Source of the DNA: Pantoea agglomerans NBRC 102470
Lineage (GTDB): Bacteria; Pseudomonadota; Gammaproteobacteria; Enterobacterales; Enterobacteriaceae
DNA: 64,000 nucleotides
Direction of reading: 5' to 3'
Assembly (NCBI RefSeq): GCF_001598475.1
Contig: NZ_BCZA01000003.1
Span: 124,001-188,000 of the forward strand
Position numbers and translations under genes: made by a program. The notes under the pieces are model-generated. The model did not search any database, was not told the origin of the DNA, and worked only from the letters and a program-made list of their open reading frames with translations. Shown in pieces: positions 39,306 through 49,313 of this stretch (positions are counted from its first letter, which is position 1; the number at the start of each line of letters is the position of its first letter).

Positions 39306-40946
39306 TCAGGCGTTTTTCAGCACTTCGCTGACAATCTCAACGGCTTCTTTCTCAATCTGCGCGCGGTGTTCAGCGCCCAGGAAGCTTTCACAGTAGATTT
39401 TGTAAGCGTCTTCGGTGCCTGAAGGACGAGCAGCAAACCAGCCATTCTCCGTCATCACTTTCAGACCGCCGATAGATGCACCATTACCTGGCGCGGCAGT
39501 CAGACGAGCGGTGATAGGATCACCTGCCAGCGTATCAGCGCTGACCATCTCCGGTGACAGCTTCGACAGCGCGGCTTTCTGCGCTGAGGTGGCTGATGCC
39601 TGCAGACGGTTGTAGCTTGGTGCGCCAAAGCGCGCTGCCAGTTCGTCATAGTGCTGCTGCGGATTTTTACCGGTTACGGCAGTAATTTCAGCGGCCAGCA
39701 GACACATGATGATGCCATCTTTGTCCGTAGACCACGGCGTACCGTCGAAACGCAGGAATGAAGCGCCTGCGCTCTCTTCGCCACCGAAACCGAGGCTGCC
39801 GTCATACAGACCATCAACAAACCATTTGAAACCCACCGGCACTTCCACCAGCTTGCGACCAATGTCGTTGACCACACGGTCAATCATGGCGCTGGAGACC
39901 AGGGTTTTACCCACGGCAACATCCTGACCCCACTGTGGGCGGTGCTGGAACAGATAGTTGATCGCCACCGCCAGATAGTGGTTTGGATTCATCAGACCCG
40001 CCGGGGTCACAATGCCGTGACGGTCATAATCGGGATCGTTGCCGAACGCCAGATCGAACTTGTCACGGTAAGCCAGCAGGCCTGCCATTGCGCTTTCAGA
40101 CGAGCAGTCCATGCGGACCACGCCATCTTTATCCAGATGCATAAAGCGGAAGGTCTGATCGACCGCGTCATTCACCAGCGTCAGATCCAGCTTGTAGTGC
40201 TCAGCAATACGCTGCCAGTAAGCAATACCGGAACCACCCAGTGGATCCACACCCAGCTTCAGGCCCGCTTTCTGAATCGCCGGGAAGTCGATAATCTCTG
40301 CCAGACCTTCAACATAAGGCTGGATCAGATCTTTTTCGACCACATGACCGCTGGCCATCGCCTGCTCCAGCGGCAGACGTTTCACCTCTTTCAGGCCATC
40401 TTTGATCAGCTGATTGGCACGATCTTCAACCACTTTGGTGACGTTGGTATCAGCAGGTCCGCCGTTAGGTGGGTTGTACTTGATGCCGCCATCTTCCGGT
40501 GGGTTATGCGACGGCGTAATCACGATGCCGTCAGCCAGCGCGCCACCCGCTTTGTTGTGCTCAAGAATCGCATTCGAGATCGCAGGGGTCGGCGTATAGC
40601 CATTATCCTGCTGCACGATCACATCAACGCCGTTTGCCGCCAGCACTTCCAGAACAGACAGGATGGCGGGTTCAGACAGCGCATGGGTGTCTTTACCGAC
40701 GTAGCAAGGCCCGGTGATACCATTCTTTTTACGCTCTTCGGCAATCGCCTGAGCGATCGCCAGAATGTGCATCTCGTTGAAGCTTTGACGCCCTGCACTG
40801 CCGCGATGGCCGGAAGTGCCAAATTTCACCGCATGTTCCGGGTTCGCCACATCGGGCTGCAGGACATAATATTGTGACGTTAATTGTGCAACGTTAATCA
40901 AATCGCTCTGCTGGGCGGGTTGCCCGGCACGTGGGTGATTGGCCAT
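39306..40946 (-). CDS. pgm: Phosphoglucomutase (alpha-D-glucose phosphate-specific)
   Basis: Pgm interconverts glucose-1-phosphate and glucose-6-phosphate. Starting at the ATG at 40946 ([15 protein letters not shown]) gives 546 residues, as in E. coli; the frame upstream to 41051 overlaps seqA and has no support. The phosphoserine loop [12 protein letters not shown], the metal loop [10 protein letters not shown] and the sugar-binding GGEESAGAS are present. It is downstream of seqA on the same strand, as in E. coli. Confidence 0.97.
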   Translation of the reverse strand: MANHPRAGQPAQQSDLINVAQLTSQYYVLQPDVANPEHAVKFGTSGHRGSAGRQSFNEMHILAIAQAIAEERKKNGITGPCYVGKDTHALSEPAILSVLEVLAANGVDVIVQQDNGYTPTPAISNAILEHNKAGGALADGIVITPSHNPPEDGGIKYNPPNGGPADTNVTKVVEDRANQLIKDGLKEVKRLPLEQAMASGHVVEKDLIQPYVEGLAEIIDFPAIQKAGLKLGVDPLGGSGIAYWQRIAEHYKLDLTLVNDAVDQTFRFMHLDKDGVVRMDCSSESAMAGLLAYRDKFDLAFGNDPDYDRHGIVTPAGLMNPNHYLAVAINYLFQHRPQWGQDVAVGKTLVSSAMIDRVVNDIGRKLVEVPVGFKWFVDGLYDGSLGFGGEESAGASFLRFDGTPWSTDKDGIIMCLLAAEITAVTGKNPQQHYDELAARFGAPSYNRLQASATSAQKAALSKLSPEMVSADTLAGDPITARLTAAPGNGASIGGLKVMTENGWFAARPSGTEDAYKIYCESFLGAEHRAQIEKEAVEIVSEVLKNA

Positions 40947-40972
40947 TGGCGCTGCTCCCTGACGCTTAAGTT

Positions 40973-41521
40973 TTAAATGGTGCCGCAAACTTTCTCGGTC
41001 AGTTCCGCAGGGAACTGCATCGAGAGCATGATGTGTTCGATCATGCTGCATTTACGACCAGTATTGGTGTTGGTGATCACCCAGTACGGCGTGCCGGGCA
41101 CATGCTTCGGCTTAGTATGGGTGCCATTCTGCAACAGCGTATGCTCATCACCTGCAAAATAGACGCGGGTGCGGCCCTGCAGAGATGCAGTAGCTTCAGC
41201 AAAGGCTGCGGTATCAAGACGATAGAGCGTTGACAAGATAAGCATAAAGCGATTCACCGCCCGCTTCTGCTCCGCATATTCATCAGAAAGCAGCAGCTCG
41301 CGCACCGCGCGGACACGATCCTGCGGGCGCGAACCCACAGACGCAGGCTGGGACTCTTTCGCTGCATCTTTTGAGGCTGGCTGTGCAGGCGAAGCGGGTG
41401 CAGTCTGACCGGCCGTGAACTTCAGCATACGACGCAGAATGTCGGATGCGCTTTCACCAATGTGTTGCGTGTGGCTGGCAATATAACGGTAGAGCTCTTC
41501 GTCAACTTCGATCGTTTTCAT
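40973..41521 (-). CDS. seqA: Negative modulator of replication initiation SeqA
   Basis: SeqA binds hemimethylated GATC sites and sequesters oriC after initiation. The 182-residue protein has the N-terminal oligomerisation domain ([32 protein letters not shown]), a variable linker with Ala/Pro/Ser residues, and the DNA-binding domain with [21 protein letters not shown]. The operon continues into pgm after 26 bases. Confidence 0.97.
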   Translation of the reverse strand: MKTIEVDEELYRYIASHTQHIGESASDILRRMLKFTAGQTAPASPAQPASKDAAKESQPASVGSRPQDRVRAVRELLLSDEYAEQKRAVNRFMLILSTLYRLDTAAFAEATASLQGRTRVYFAGDEHTLLQNGTHTKPKHVPGTPYWVITNTNTGRKCSMIEHIMLSMQFPAELTEKVCGTI

Positions 41522-41771
41522 CTTATTCCGTACGGTTCTTTCTCATGACAGAACCACCTGTTTCCTGAAAAGCTCTGAGTATAGTCAGGCAATTCAAAGG
41601 GTGTGTGGGTTCTAACATCAGGATTATAAAGTTAAAGTCAGGCGGGTTGTTAGCAATCAAACGGTTTACGGGCAAAAGTCAGAATATGTCCTAATGCCGC
41701 CGGAACCGGCGCGCCTGAAAAGGTGAAACCATGATAACCTAAGCTCAGGTCTCAAACTTAAGAACTTTGCT

Positions 41772-42536
41772 ATGATTTTGAACGCCCGTCTGCAAACTGA
41801 ACAATCCCCTGCTGATTCTCTGCCCATCCTGCTTATTCACGGTCTGTTTGGCAGTCTCGATAACCTTGGCGTGCTGGCGCGCGGGCTGAAAGATGCCGGT
41901 CCGTTGCTGCAGGTAGATGTCCGCAACCACGGACTTTCACCACGATCTGACGAGATGAACTACGCTGTAATGGCGCAGGATATGGTCGAAACACTGGATG
42001 CACATGGCATTGATCGCGTCGCGGTGATCGGACACTCGATGGGCGGTAAAATCGCCATGACCATGAGCGCGCTGGTGCCGGAACGCATTGAGCGCCTGGT
42101 GATGATCGATATCGCCCCGGTGGATTACCAGACGCGCCGTCATGACCAGATATTTGCCGGCATTCGTGCCGTCACCGATGCGGGCGTCTCATCCCGCAGC
42201 GAGGCGGCGAAGGTCATGCGAACGCTGATCGAGGAAGAAGGGGTGATCCAGTTCCTGCTGAAATCCTTCCAGGAGGGGGAGTGGCGCTTCAATGTCCCGG
42301 TGCTGTGGGATAACTACACCACGATATCTGGCTGGCAGCCGGTTCCCGCCTGGAATCACCCGGCGCTGTTTATTCGCGGCGGCGACTCCAGCTACCTGGA
42401 TAACAGCTATCGCGATGCGTTGCTGCAGCAGTTCCCGGCCGCTCAGGCGCATGTGATCGGTGGCGCAGGACACTGGGTTCATGCAGAGAAACCCGATGCC
42501 GTTTTGCGCAGTGTCCGTCGCTTTTTTGCGCTTTAA
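41772..42536 (+). CDS. ybfF: Alpha/beta-hydrolase esterase YbfF
   Basis: YbfF is an esterase active on short acyl esters and acyl-CoA in E. coli. The 254-residue protein has the nucleophile elbow VIGHSMGGK, an N-terminal HGLFGSLDNLG oxyanion segment and the catalytic His in GAGHWVHAEKP. It is divergent from seqA across 250 bases in which I see no other gene. Confidence 0.93.
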   Translation: MILNARLQTEQSPADSLPILLIHGLFGSLDNLGVLARGLKDAGPLLQVDVRNHGLSPRSDEMNYAVMAQDMVETLDAHGIDRVAVIGHSMGGKIAMTMSALVPERIERLVMIDIAPVDYQTRRHDQIFAGIRAVTDAGVSSRSEAAKVMRTLIEEEGVIQFLLKSFQEGEWRFNVPVLWDNYTTISGWQPVPAWNHPALFIRGGDSSYLDNSYRDALLQQFPAAQAHVIGGAGHWVHAEKPDAVLRSVRRFFAL

Positions 42537-42704
42537 AAGCAAATAGATGGCGGTAAAAGTTTAGGATTGGCGTCCGGCGTAAGCGTGAAGTATGATGGCG
42601 CGCTAAAATTTTGCCGCGGGTCAGTTTTGCTGCGGCAATGGCCAATAATTTATAATCTGCGCGGTGAGTGTCTGGCGCCCGCCCCCATTCAGTTTTACTA
42701 AGCC

Positions 42705-42980
42705 ATGGCAAAAGAACAGACTGACCGCACGACGCTCGATCTCTTTGCTGATGAGCGCCGCCCTGGTCGACCCAAAACCAGTCCGCTTTCGCGTGATGAA
42801 CAGCTGCGCATTAACAAGCGCAATCAACTGAAACGTGACAAAGGACGCGGGCTTCGTCGTGTCGAACTGAAAATGAACAGTGACGCCGTCGATGCACTCA
42901 ATACGCTGGCAGAACAGCGCAATCTCAGCCGTAGCGAACTGATTGAACAGATGCTACTGGCACAGCTCAAACTGGATTAA
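42705..42980 (+). CDS. ybfE: LexA-regulated-type protein YbfE
   Basis: This 91-residue basic protein closely resembles E. coli YbfE (MAKEQTDRTTLDLF; RRPGRPKTSPLSRDEQLRINKRNQLKRDKGRG). The C-terminal half looks like a ribbon-helix-helix DNA-binding fold (VDALNTLAEQRNLSRSELIEQML). E. coli ybfE is described as SOS-regulated, but I see no convincing LexA box in the 170 bases upstream here. It lies between ybfF and fldA on the same strand. Confidence 0.88.
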   Translation: MAKEQTDRTTLDLFADERRPGRPKTSPLSRDEQLRINKRNQLKRDKGRGLRRVELKMNSDAVDALNTLAEQRNLSRSELIEQMLLAQLKLD

Positions 42981-43112
42981 TGCGGGCAAATCGCACGCAG
43001 GAGCAAATGTCGGGGCTTTAACCGTTCACCGGTTTTCTCTCGTCTGCTATTATTCGCTGAAATGTGCTGCGGCACACATCTCATCATCAGGATTTAAGAG
43101 GTTATTTTACTC

Positions 43113-43643
43113 ATGGCACTCGTAGGCATCTTCTTCGGCAGCGATACCGGCAATACCGAAAACATTGCAAAAATGATCCAGAAACAGCTGGGTACAGATG
43201 TTGCAGAAGTCCATGACATCGCAAAAAGCACAAAAGAAGATCTGGAAGCGTTCGATATCCTGCTGCTGGGTATTCCGACCTGGTACTACGGCGAAGCGCA
43301 GTGCGACTGGGATGACTTTTTCCCGACGCTGGAAGAGATCGATTTTAACGGCAAGCTGGTTGCGCTGTTTGGCTGTGGCGACCAGGAAGATTACGCAGAG
43401 TATTTCTGTGATGCCATGGGCACGATTCGCGACATTATCGAACCGCACGGTGCCGTGATTGTCGGACACTGGCCAACTGAAGGCTATCACTTTGAAGCCT
43501 CGAAAGGCCTGGCCGATGATACCCACTTCCTGGGCCTGGCCATTGACGAAGATCGCCAGCCTGAGCTGACCAGCCAGCGTGTGGAGCAGTGGGTTAAGCA
43601 GATTTTTGATGAACTGCAGCTGAAAGAGATCATCGAAGCCTGA
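43113..43643 (+). CDS. fldA: Flavodoxin I
   Basis: FldA is an essential FMN electron carrier for methionine synthase, biotin synthase and IspG/H. The 176-residue protein has the phosphate loop GSDTGNTENIAKM, the FMN-stacking tryptophan in PTWYYGEAQCDWDD and the GCGDQEDYAEYF segment. It is 130 bases after ybfE and upstream of fur, as in E. coli. Confidence 0.97.
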   Translation: MALVGIFFGSDTGNTENIAKMIQKQLGTDVAEVHDIAKSTKEDLEAFDILLLGIPTWYYGEAQCDWDDFFPTLEEIDFNGKLVALFGCGDQEDYAEYFCDAMGTIRDIIEPHGAVIVGHWPTEGYHFEASKGLADDTHFLGLAIDEDRQPELTSQRVEQWVKQIFDELQLKEIIEA

Positions 43644-43653
43644 TCCTGCCCGA

Positions 43654-43681
43654 CTCAATGTGAGCGCCAGCTCACATTGAG
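43654..43681. other. Strong hairpin after fldA
   Basis: CTCAATGTGAGC-GCCA-GCTCACATTGAG forms a perfect 12-bp stem 11 bases after the fldA stop. No U-run follows (GCAATGAAAA), so it may protect the fldA mRNA 3' end or act as a Rho-assisted stop rather than as a classical terminator. Confidence 0.6.
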
Positions 43682-43991
43682 GCAATGAAAATGCCTATAG
43701 AAATAATAGCCACATTTTTTTAACTTTCTCCGTTTAATCTGTAGAATACCCGCATCGATCTTCCGCTTATTTTCTCAGGCGGCAAGACTAAGTGATGTGC
43801 TAACAGACCTCTGTCAGAATCTTCCCCGGCCCGGTGACGAATCCCCAATAGCCCATGATGATTCAGACACGCCCTCTGGTTTTCATTTCATCGCTTCAGT
43901 TCTATAATGAGACGCAAATGAGAATGAGCACAGATCGACATTCAAGGCGATAAGCCACAAAAGTGAATATTAGTAACAGGACAAAATCCGC
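43682..43991 (+). promoter_or_regulatory. Upstream region of fur
   Basis: This 310-base stretch has no convincing gene. It should carry the fur promoter. A weak Fur-box-like sequence, AATGAGAATGAGCA, lies at about 43917-43932 (around 12 of 19 matches to GATAATGATAATCATTATC). The short upstream ORF called uof in E. coli is not preserved in recognisable form. Confidence 0.45.
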
Positions 43992-44435
43992 ATGACTGAC
44001 AACAACACCGCATTAAAGAAGGCTGGCCTGAAAGTAACGCTGCCCAGACTGAAAATTCTGGAAGTGCTTCAGGAACCTGAGTGCCATCACGTCAGTGCGG
44101 AAGATTTGTATAAACGCCTGATCGACATTGGCGAAGAGATTGGCCTGGCGACCGTTTACCGTGTTCTGAACCAGTTTGATGATGCCGGTATTGTGACTCG
44201 TCACAACTTTGAAGGCGGCAAGTCTGTCTTCGAACTGACGCAGCAGCATCACCACGATCACCTGATCTGCCTGGATTGCGGCAAGGTTATCGAGTTCAGC
44301 GACGAATCGATTGAAACGCGTCAGCGTGAAATCGCGACCCGCCATGGCATCAAGCTGACCAACCACAGCCTCTATCTCTATGGACACTGTACGCTGGGCG
44401 ATTGCCGTGAAGACGAAACGCTGCACGACCAGTAA
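43992..44435 (+). CDS. fur: Ferric uptake regulator Fur
   Basis: Fur is the Fe2+-dependent global repressor of iron uptake. The 147-residue protein is nearly identical to E. coli Fur: a winged helix (EEIGLATVYRVLNQFDDAGI), the metal-binding QQHHHDHLICLDCGK stretch and a second Cys pair in GHCTLGDCRED. It stands 348 bases after fldA and is followed by a strong terminator. Confidence 0.98.
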   Translation: MTDNNTALKKAGLKVTLPRLKILEVLQEPECHHVSAEDLYKRLIDIGEEIGLATVYRVLNQFDDAGIVTRHNFEGGKSVFELTQQHHHDHLICLDCGKVIEFSDESIETRQREIATRHGIKLTNHSLYLYGHCTLGDCREDETLHDQ

Positions 44436-44460
44436 CGCTGGCGCGGCCTGAAATAAAAAA

Positions 44461-44485
44461 ACCGGTGAATTCACCGGTTTTTTTT
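44461..44485 (+). terminator. Rho-independent terminator of fur (bidirectional)
   Basis: ACCGGTGAATTCACCGGT is followed by eight T and preceded by A6, so it may also serve the convergent gene at 44507. Confidence 0.88.
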
Positions 44486-44506
44486 CGTCTGTTTTCTGCC
44501 CTCACC

Positions 44507-44902
44507 TCAGGCGACCAGCGTCTCCTGCAGATAGCGCCAGCGTGGAATGGAGCTGCTGCAATCCAGAATGGCCAGCGAAATGCGGCTCTGGTTATTGCCG
44601 TTCATCATCTGCATTTCGCGATACTGTACGACGATCTCTTTTTCATGATGAGAGAGAATGACATGTTCACAGGTGGCAATGCGCATCCCTTCCCGCTGCC
44701 CTTGTAACTGCTGGAAAAGATCCTCGACCTCGTTCAGATTGTACTCTTTGCCCTTTGGGGTCACCATGCGAAATTCAGGATGAAAATAGGACATCAGCAG
44801 CTGGAAACTGTCGTCAGAACCGGCTGGCTGATTAAAAATACGTTCAATGAGCTGATGTAAAACGACGACACTGTGTTTGGCTTCCTGGGCGAGAACTGTC
44901 AT
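44507..44902 (-). CDS. Uncharacterised NTF2/SnoaL-like small protein
   Basis: This 131-residue protein has no counterpart I recall at this place in E. coli. Its pattern fits an NTF2-like (DUF4440/SnoaL-type) fold: an N-terminal helix (SVVVLHQLIERIFNQ), then FQLLMSYFHPEFRMVTPKGKEY and alternating strands (CEHVILSHHEKEIVVQYREMQM). These folds often bind small hydrophobic ligands or act as small enzymes. It has a plausible ribosome-binding site (AAGGAAAA) and lies between the convergent fur and the same-strand glnS. Function unknown; the fold assignment is tentative. Confidence 0.7.
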   Translation of the reverse strand: MTVLAQEAKHSVVVLHQLIERIFNQPAGSDDSFQLLMSYFHPEFRMVTPKGKEYNLNEVEDLFQQLQGQREGMRIATCEHVILSHHEKEIVVQYREMQMMNGNNQSRISLAILDCSSSIPRWRYLQETLVA

Positions 44903-45083
44903 TTTTTTTCCTTCTGTAACCCGCTTTGCAACCTCTGAGAGCGGATAGCCTACCTGAAAGCTGACAATTCACATCCTGAAATTGATTAATTTTTTTAAAC
45001 TCAGATTACTCCCACAAGGCGGTATTGAACCGGTTGTGGTTAGTGCAGAATAAACGTCGGCGATGGTAAAAATCGGGGCAATA

Positions 45084-45107
45084 AAAAAGGGCGATAAATC
45101 GCCCTTT
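45084..45107 (-). terminator. Rho-independent terminator of glnS
   Basis: On the minus strand AAAAGGGCGAT-TT-ATCGCCCTTTT is followed by more T, about 30 bases past the glnS stop. Confidence 0.85.
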
Positions 45108-45137
45108 TGTCATTTTATGAGGTCAGCCTCAAAAAAT

Positions 45138-46805
45138 TTATTCGCCCGTTTTGGTCCAGGTATCACGAAGACCGACGGTGCGGTTAAACACCAGTTGCGT
45201 CGGTTTCGAGTAAACGCTGTCGGCGCAGAAATAACCTTCACGTTCAAACTGAAACGGTGTTGTCGGTTCCACATCGCGCAGGCTGGGTTCAACAAAGCCG
45301 TTTTTGATGGTCAGTGACTCAGGATTAATGACCGCCAGGAAATCCTCTGCAGCAGCCGGATTTGGCACACTGAACAGACGATCATACAGACGGAACTCAG
45401 CTGGCTGCGCGTGATCCGCAGAAACCCAGTGAATCACGCCTTTGACTTTGCGGCCATCGGCTGGATCTTTGCTCAGCGTATCAACATCGCTGGTGCAGTA
45501 GATGCAGGTAATGTTGCCCGCTTCATCTTTGGCGACCCGCTCAGCACGAATCACGTAGGCGTTACGCAGGCGGACTTCTTTGCCCAGCACCAGACGCTTA
45601 TATTGTTTGTTCGCCTCTTCACGGAAATCTGCGCGATCGATCCAGATCTCGCGGCTGAACGGCACTTCACGCGTGCCCATCTCCGGTTTACCCGGATGAT
45701 TTGGCATGGTGACGATTTCGCTATGGCCTGCTGGCAGGTTTTCGATCACCACTTTAAGCGGATCTAAAACCGCCATGGCGCGGGGCGCATTCTCGTTAAG
45801 ATCATCACGGATACAGGACTCCAGCGAAGCCATCTCCACGATGTTATCCTGCTTGGTCACGCCAATACGACGACAGAACTCACGGATAGAAGCGGCGGTG
45901 TAACCACGGCGACGCAGACCTGAAACGGTCAGCATGCGCGGATCGTCCCACCCTTCTACGTGCTTCTCGGTCACCAGCTGAGTGAGTTTACGTTTCGACA
46001 TCACCGCATACTCCAGATTCAGGCGCGAGAATTCATACTGACGCGGATGAACCGGAATAGTGATGTTGTCCAGCACCCAGTCATAGAGACGGCGGTTGTC
46101 CTGGAACTCCAGCGTACAGAGCGAGTGCGTAATGCCTTCCAGCGCATCGGAGATACAGTGGGTAAAGTCATACATCGGGTAGATGCACCACTTATTGCCG
46201 GTCTGGTGGTGTTCCGCGAACTTGATGCGGTAAAGCACCGGATCGCGCATCACGATGAAATTAGAGGCCATGTCGATTTTGGCGCGCAGACAGGCGGTGC
46301 CTTCGGCAAACTCACCGTTTCGCATCTTCTCAAACAGCGCCAGATTCTCTTCCACGCTGCGATCGCGATAAGGGCTGTTTTTACCCGGCTCTTTCAGGGT
46401 GCCGCGATATTCACGAATCTCATCCGGACTCAGTTCATCAACGTAGGCCAGTCCTTTGGAAATCAGCTCGATGGCATAGTTGTAGAGCTGATCGAAATAG
46501 TTTGATGAGTAACAGACCTCACCGCTCCACTCAAAACCCAGCCACTGAACGTCACGCTTGATGGATTCAACGAATTCCATATCCTCTTTAACCGGATTGG
46601 TATCGTCGAAACGCAGGTTGCATTGCCCCTGATAGTCCTGGGCGATGCCAAAATTCAGACAGATCGATTTCGCATGACCAATATGCAGATAGCCATTGGG
46701 CTCCGGCGGAAAACGGGTATGCACGCTGCTGTGCTTACCGCTCGCCAAATCTTCGTCAATGATCTGACGAATAAAGTTAGTTGGGCGGGCTTCAGCCTCA
46801 CTCAT
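45138..46805 (-). CDS. glnS: Glutaminyl-tRNA synthetase
   Basis: GlnS charges tRNA-Gln with glutamine. Starting at 46805 ([20 protein letters not shown]) gives 555 residues, matching E. coli (554-555); the frame to 46868 is unsupported. The class I signatures are [15 protein letters not shown] (HIGH) and VMSKRKL (KMSKS-like). Downstream of nagE on the same strand, as in E. coli, where nagE read-through contributes to glnS. Four tRNA-Gln genes lie about 9 kb away. Confidence 0.97.
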   Translation of the reverse strand: MSEAEARPTNFIRQIIDEDLASGKHSSVHTRFPPEPNGYLHIGHAKSICLNFGIAQDYQGQCNLRFDDTNPVKEDMEFVESIKRDVQWLGFEWSGEVCYSSNYFDQLYNYAIELISKGLAYVDELSPDEIREYRGTLKEPGKNSPYRDRSVEENLALFEKMRNGEFAEGTACLRAKIDMASNFIVMRDPVLYRIKFAEHHQTGNKWCIYPMYDFTHCISDALEGITHSLCTLEFQDNRRLYDWVLDNITIPVHPRQYEFSRLNLEYAVMSKRKLTQLVTEKHVEGWDDPRMLTVSGLRRRGYTAASIREFCRRIGVTKQDNIVEMASLESCIRDDLNENAPRAMAVLDPLKVVIENLPAGHSEIVTMPNHPGKPEMGTREVPFSREIWIDRADFREEANKQYKRLVLGKEVRLRNAYVIRAERVAKDEAGNITCIYCTSDVDTLSKDPADGRKVKGVIHWVSADHAQPAEFRLYDRLFSVPNPAAAEDFLAVINPESLTIKNGFVEPSLRDVEPTTPFQFEREGYFCADSVYSKPTQLVFNRTVGLRDTWTKTGE

Positions 46806-46910
46806 CTCAAAAATCCTCAATACGAATAACGGGTGATTTGTACCACGAAGTAACGGAGTATGATCCACAAAGCGTCTGAGGGAAACAACCGTTTGTTAAG
46901 CCTTTAAAAC

Positions 46911-46936
46911 AAAAAAGGCAGGAATCGCTTCCTGCC
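46911..46936 (-). terminator. Rho-independent terminator of nagE
   Basis: On the minus strand GGCAGGAAGCGATTCCTGCC is followed by TTTTTTG, 21 bases past the nagE stop. Confidence 0.82.
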
Positions 46937-46957
46937 TGTGGGGTTCTGTTGCGGGGA

Positions 46958-48985
46958 TTAGCCTTTCACTTCATACAGCGGGGTTTCCCCTGCTATTACC
47001 TGACCCTGTGCCAGTAAAGTCAGACCGGCGAAATCGTCGCTGTTGCTGACCACGACCGGACTCACCATTGAGCGGGCATTGGCGTTAAGGAATTCAAGGT
47101 CCATCTCCAGTACTCGCTGACCGGCGACCACGCTGGCCCCCTCTTCAACCAGACGGGTAAAGCCTTTACCTTCCAGCGCCACGGTATCCAGCCCCATGTG
47201 CACCACAATCTCCACGCCATTGTCGGTTTCCAGACAGAAGGCATGATTGGTGTTAAAGATTTTCACCAGCGTACCGGCAATCGGTGCCACTACCCATTTG
47301 TCGCTGGGCTTGATCGCCAGACCGTCGCCCACCGCTTTGCTGGCAAAGGCTTCATCCGGCACATCATCCAGCGCCACGACTTCACCGCTGACCGGCGCCA
47401 GCAGCGTGGCGATGACCTGCTTCTCACTGTTCAGCACCGCCTGCGGTTTAACATCCGGCTCGGCCGGCGCACTGCTGGTAGCCGCTGCAGCGACCGGACC
47501 TTTGGTCAGCACTTTTTTCATGGCCGAGGCGATGCTTTCTGCCTGGGTACCCACGATGATCTGCACGCTCTGTTTGTTAAGACGGATTACGCCGGACGCG
47601 CCAAGACGCTTAGCAACCGCCTCATTCACCTGCGCCGAGTCATTCACGTTAAGACGCAAACGGGTGATACAGGCATCGATGCTGGTTAAGTTAGCTGAAC
47701 CACCAATCGCCCCAATGTAGCGGCGCGCCAGTGACTCTGTGGCACTTTCACCGCTATCCGTTTTATCAACGTTAACGTCATAACCATCAGTTTCATCACC
47801 ATCAACCGCCAGCTCGCGGCCCGGCGTCATCAGGTTGAATTTTTTGATGGTAAAGCGGAACACCACATAATAGATAACGAAGAAGACCAGACCCTGCGGG
47901 ATCAGCATGTACCAGTGTGTCGCCAGCGGATTACGGGTCGACAGCACCATATCCACCAGCCCGGCGCTGAAACCAAATCCGGCAATCCAGTGCATGCTGG
48001 CAGCGATGAAGACAGAAATACCGGTCAGGACGGCGTGGATCAGATAAAGCACGGGTGCCACGAACATGAAGGAGAACTCCAGCGGTTCGGTAATACCCGT
48101 AAAGAAGGCAGCAAACGCCGCGGCCAGCATGATACTACCCACTTTGACGCGGTTCTCAGGACGCGCACAGTGGTAGATAGCCAGCGCAGCACCCGGCAGA
48201 CCAAACATCATGATCGGGAAGAAGCCCGCCTGATAACGACCGGTGATGCCGACTGTTGCCGAGCCATCAGCCAGTGACTGTGCACCGCCAAGGAATTTAG
48301 GAATGTCATTAATGCCCGCAACATCGAACCAGAACACCGAGTTCAGGGCGTGATGCAGACCGACCGGAATCAGCAGGCGGTTAAAGAAGGCGTAGATACC
48401 GGCACCGGCAGAGCCGAGCTTCTGGATATGTTCACCAAAGCCCACCAGACCGTTAAAGATAACCGGCCAGATATACATCAGGATAAAGGCGACCAGGATC
48501 ATCAGGAACGAGACCAGTATCGGCACCAGTCGCCGTCCGCTGAAGAAGGAGAGTGCTTTCGGCAGCTCGACGTGGCTGAAGCGGTTATAGACCTCCGCCG
48601 ACAGGATACCGACCAGAATACCGACAAACTGGTTATTAATTTTGCCAAACGCCACAGGTACCTGGTCAACCGGCATCTTCTGTATCATCGCCACCGCGGC
48701 CGGTGAGCAGAGCGTGGTGACTACCAGAAATCCCACAAAGCCGGTCAGGGCTGCCGCACCATCTTTATCTTTCGACATGCCATACGCGACACCAATCGCA
48801 AACAGCACTGACATGTTTTCAATGATGGCAGCACCAGATTTGATCAGTAACGCCGCCAGCGCATTACCTGCGCCCCAGCTGTCTGGATCGATCCAGTAGC
48901 CCACGCCCATTAATATCGCTGCTGCTGGCAGGGTTGCTACCGGCACCATCAGTGCGCGCCCCACCTTTTGTAAGTAACCTAACAT
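46958..48985 (-). CDS. nagE: PTS N-acetylglucosamine transporter subunit EIICBA
   Basis: NagE takes up and phosphorylates N-acetylglucosamine. The 675-residue protein carries all three PTS domains: membrane EIIC (about 1-375, GITEPLEFSFMFVAP), EIIB with phosphocysteine Cys439 (SIDACITRLRL), and EIIA with phosphohistidine His596 (VVHMGLDTV). It is divergent from nagBACD with shared NagC/CRP sites, as in E. coli. Its N-terminus (MLGYLQKVGRALMVPVATLPAAAILMGVGYWID) differs somewhat from E. coli NagE and resembles other glucose-family EIIC proteins. Confidence 0.95.
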   Translation of the reverse strand: MLGYLQKVGRALMVPVATLPAAAILMGVGYWIDPDSWGAGNALAALLIKSGAAIIENMSVLFAIGVAYGMSKDKDGAAALTGFVGFLVVTTLCSPAAVAMIQKMPVDQVPVAFGKINNQFVGILVGILSAEVYNRFSHVELPKALSFFSGRRLVPILVSFLMILVAFILMYIWPVIFNGLVGFGEHIQKLGSAGAGIYAFFNRLLIPVGLHHALNSVFWFDVAGINDIPKFLGGAQSLADGSATVGITGRYQAGFFPIMMFGLPGAALAIYHCARPENRVKVGSIMLAAAFAAFFTGITEPLEFSFMFVAPVLYLIHAVLTGISVFIAASMHWIAGFGFSAGLVDMVLSTRNPLATHWYMLIPQGLVFFVIYYVVFRFTIKKFNLMTPGRELAVDGDETDGYDVNVDKTDSGESATESLARRYIGAIGGSANLTSIDACITRLRLNVNDSAQVNEAVAKRLGASGVIRLNKQSVQIIVGTQAESIASAMKKVLTKGPVAAAATSSAPAEPDVKPQAVLNSEKQVIATLLAPVSGEVVALDDVPDEAFASKAVGDGLAIKPSDKWVVAPIAGTLVKIFNTNHAFCLETDNGVEIVVHMGLDTVALEGKGFTRLVEEGASVVAGQRVLEMDLEFLNANARSMVSPVVVSNSDDFAGLTLLAQGQVIAGETPLYEVKG

Positions 48986-49097
48986 ATCCCCTTCCCCCTA
49001 TGAGCCTGACTTGTCGCTTTGCGCTGCTTAATGTTGTTATGTCAGCTGCAAAGATCGTTAATACACTTCATATCACGCAGCGAAGTGTAATGATAAA

Positions 49098-49118
49098 TTA
49101 ATTCGCCTCGCAAATTAA
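49098..49118. promoter_or_regulatory. Candidate NagC operator, nagE side
   Basis: TTAATTCGC-CTC-GCAAATTAA is nearly palindromic with AT-rich outer arms and a CG-type centre, typical of NagC sites. Inferred from sequence and position. Confidence 0.7.
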
Positions 49119-49130
49119 AAGCCTGGTAAA

Positions 49131-49146
49131 TGTGATTTTTATCACT
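49131..49146. promoter_or_regulatory. CRP site in the nagE-nagB region
   Basis: TGTGA-TTTTTA-TCACT is one base from the CRP consensus TGTGA-N6-TCACA and lies between the two NagC-like operators, as in E. coli. Confidence 0.75.
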
Positions 49147-49191
49147 AAAAAACATCGTTTCATACGGCAACATCTGGCTATGACCGTAAAC

Positions 49192-49214
49192 TTATTTTAT
49201 GATCCGAAATATTG
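49192..49214. promoter_or_regulatory. Candidate NagC operator, nagB side
   Basis: TTATTTTATGATCCGAAATATTG has the AT-rich arms and CG near the centre expected for NagC. Its centre is about 95 bp (nine helical turns) from the nagE-side operator. Weaker symmetry than the other site. Confidence 0.55.
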
Positions 49215-49313
49215 AATTATGCGCCGCCCGTGGCGACAATGAATCATCTGTTCAGATTGGTGACTCACGCAACGGCTTAGCCATCCCCTTTCTATTTTCA
49301 ATTGAGGTGAAAC

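Larger units (their letters stand above)
48986..49313. promoter_or_regulatory. nagE-nagB divergent control region
   Basis: This 328-base gap has no gene. It contains two NagC-type operators (49098-49118 and about 49192-49214) and a strong CRP site (49131-49146) between them. In E. coli NagC bound at two such sites forms a repression loop and CRP activates both directions. Confidence 0.8.

Noticed and set aside
42537-42704. LexA box before ybfE
   Set aside because: No CTG-N10-CAG sequence of acceptable quality is present in the upstream bases.
43900-43991. uof-type upstream ORF overlapping the fur start
   Set aside because: The frames ending at the fur ATG are interrupted (TAA at 43951) and would be only about ten codons from a GTG; no resemblance to a 28-codon uof could be shown.
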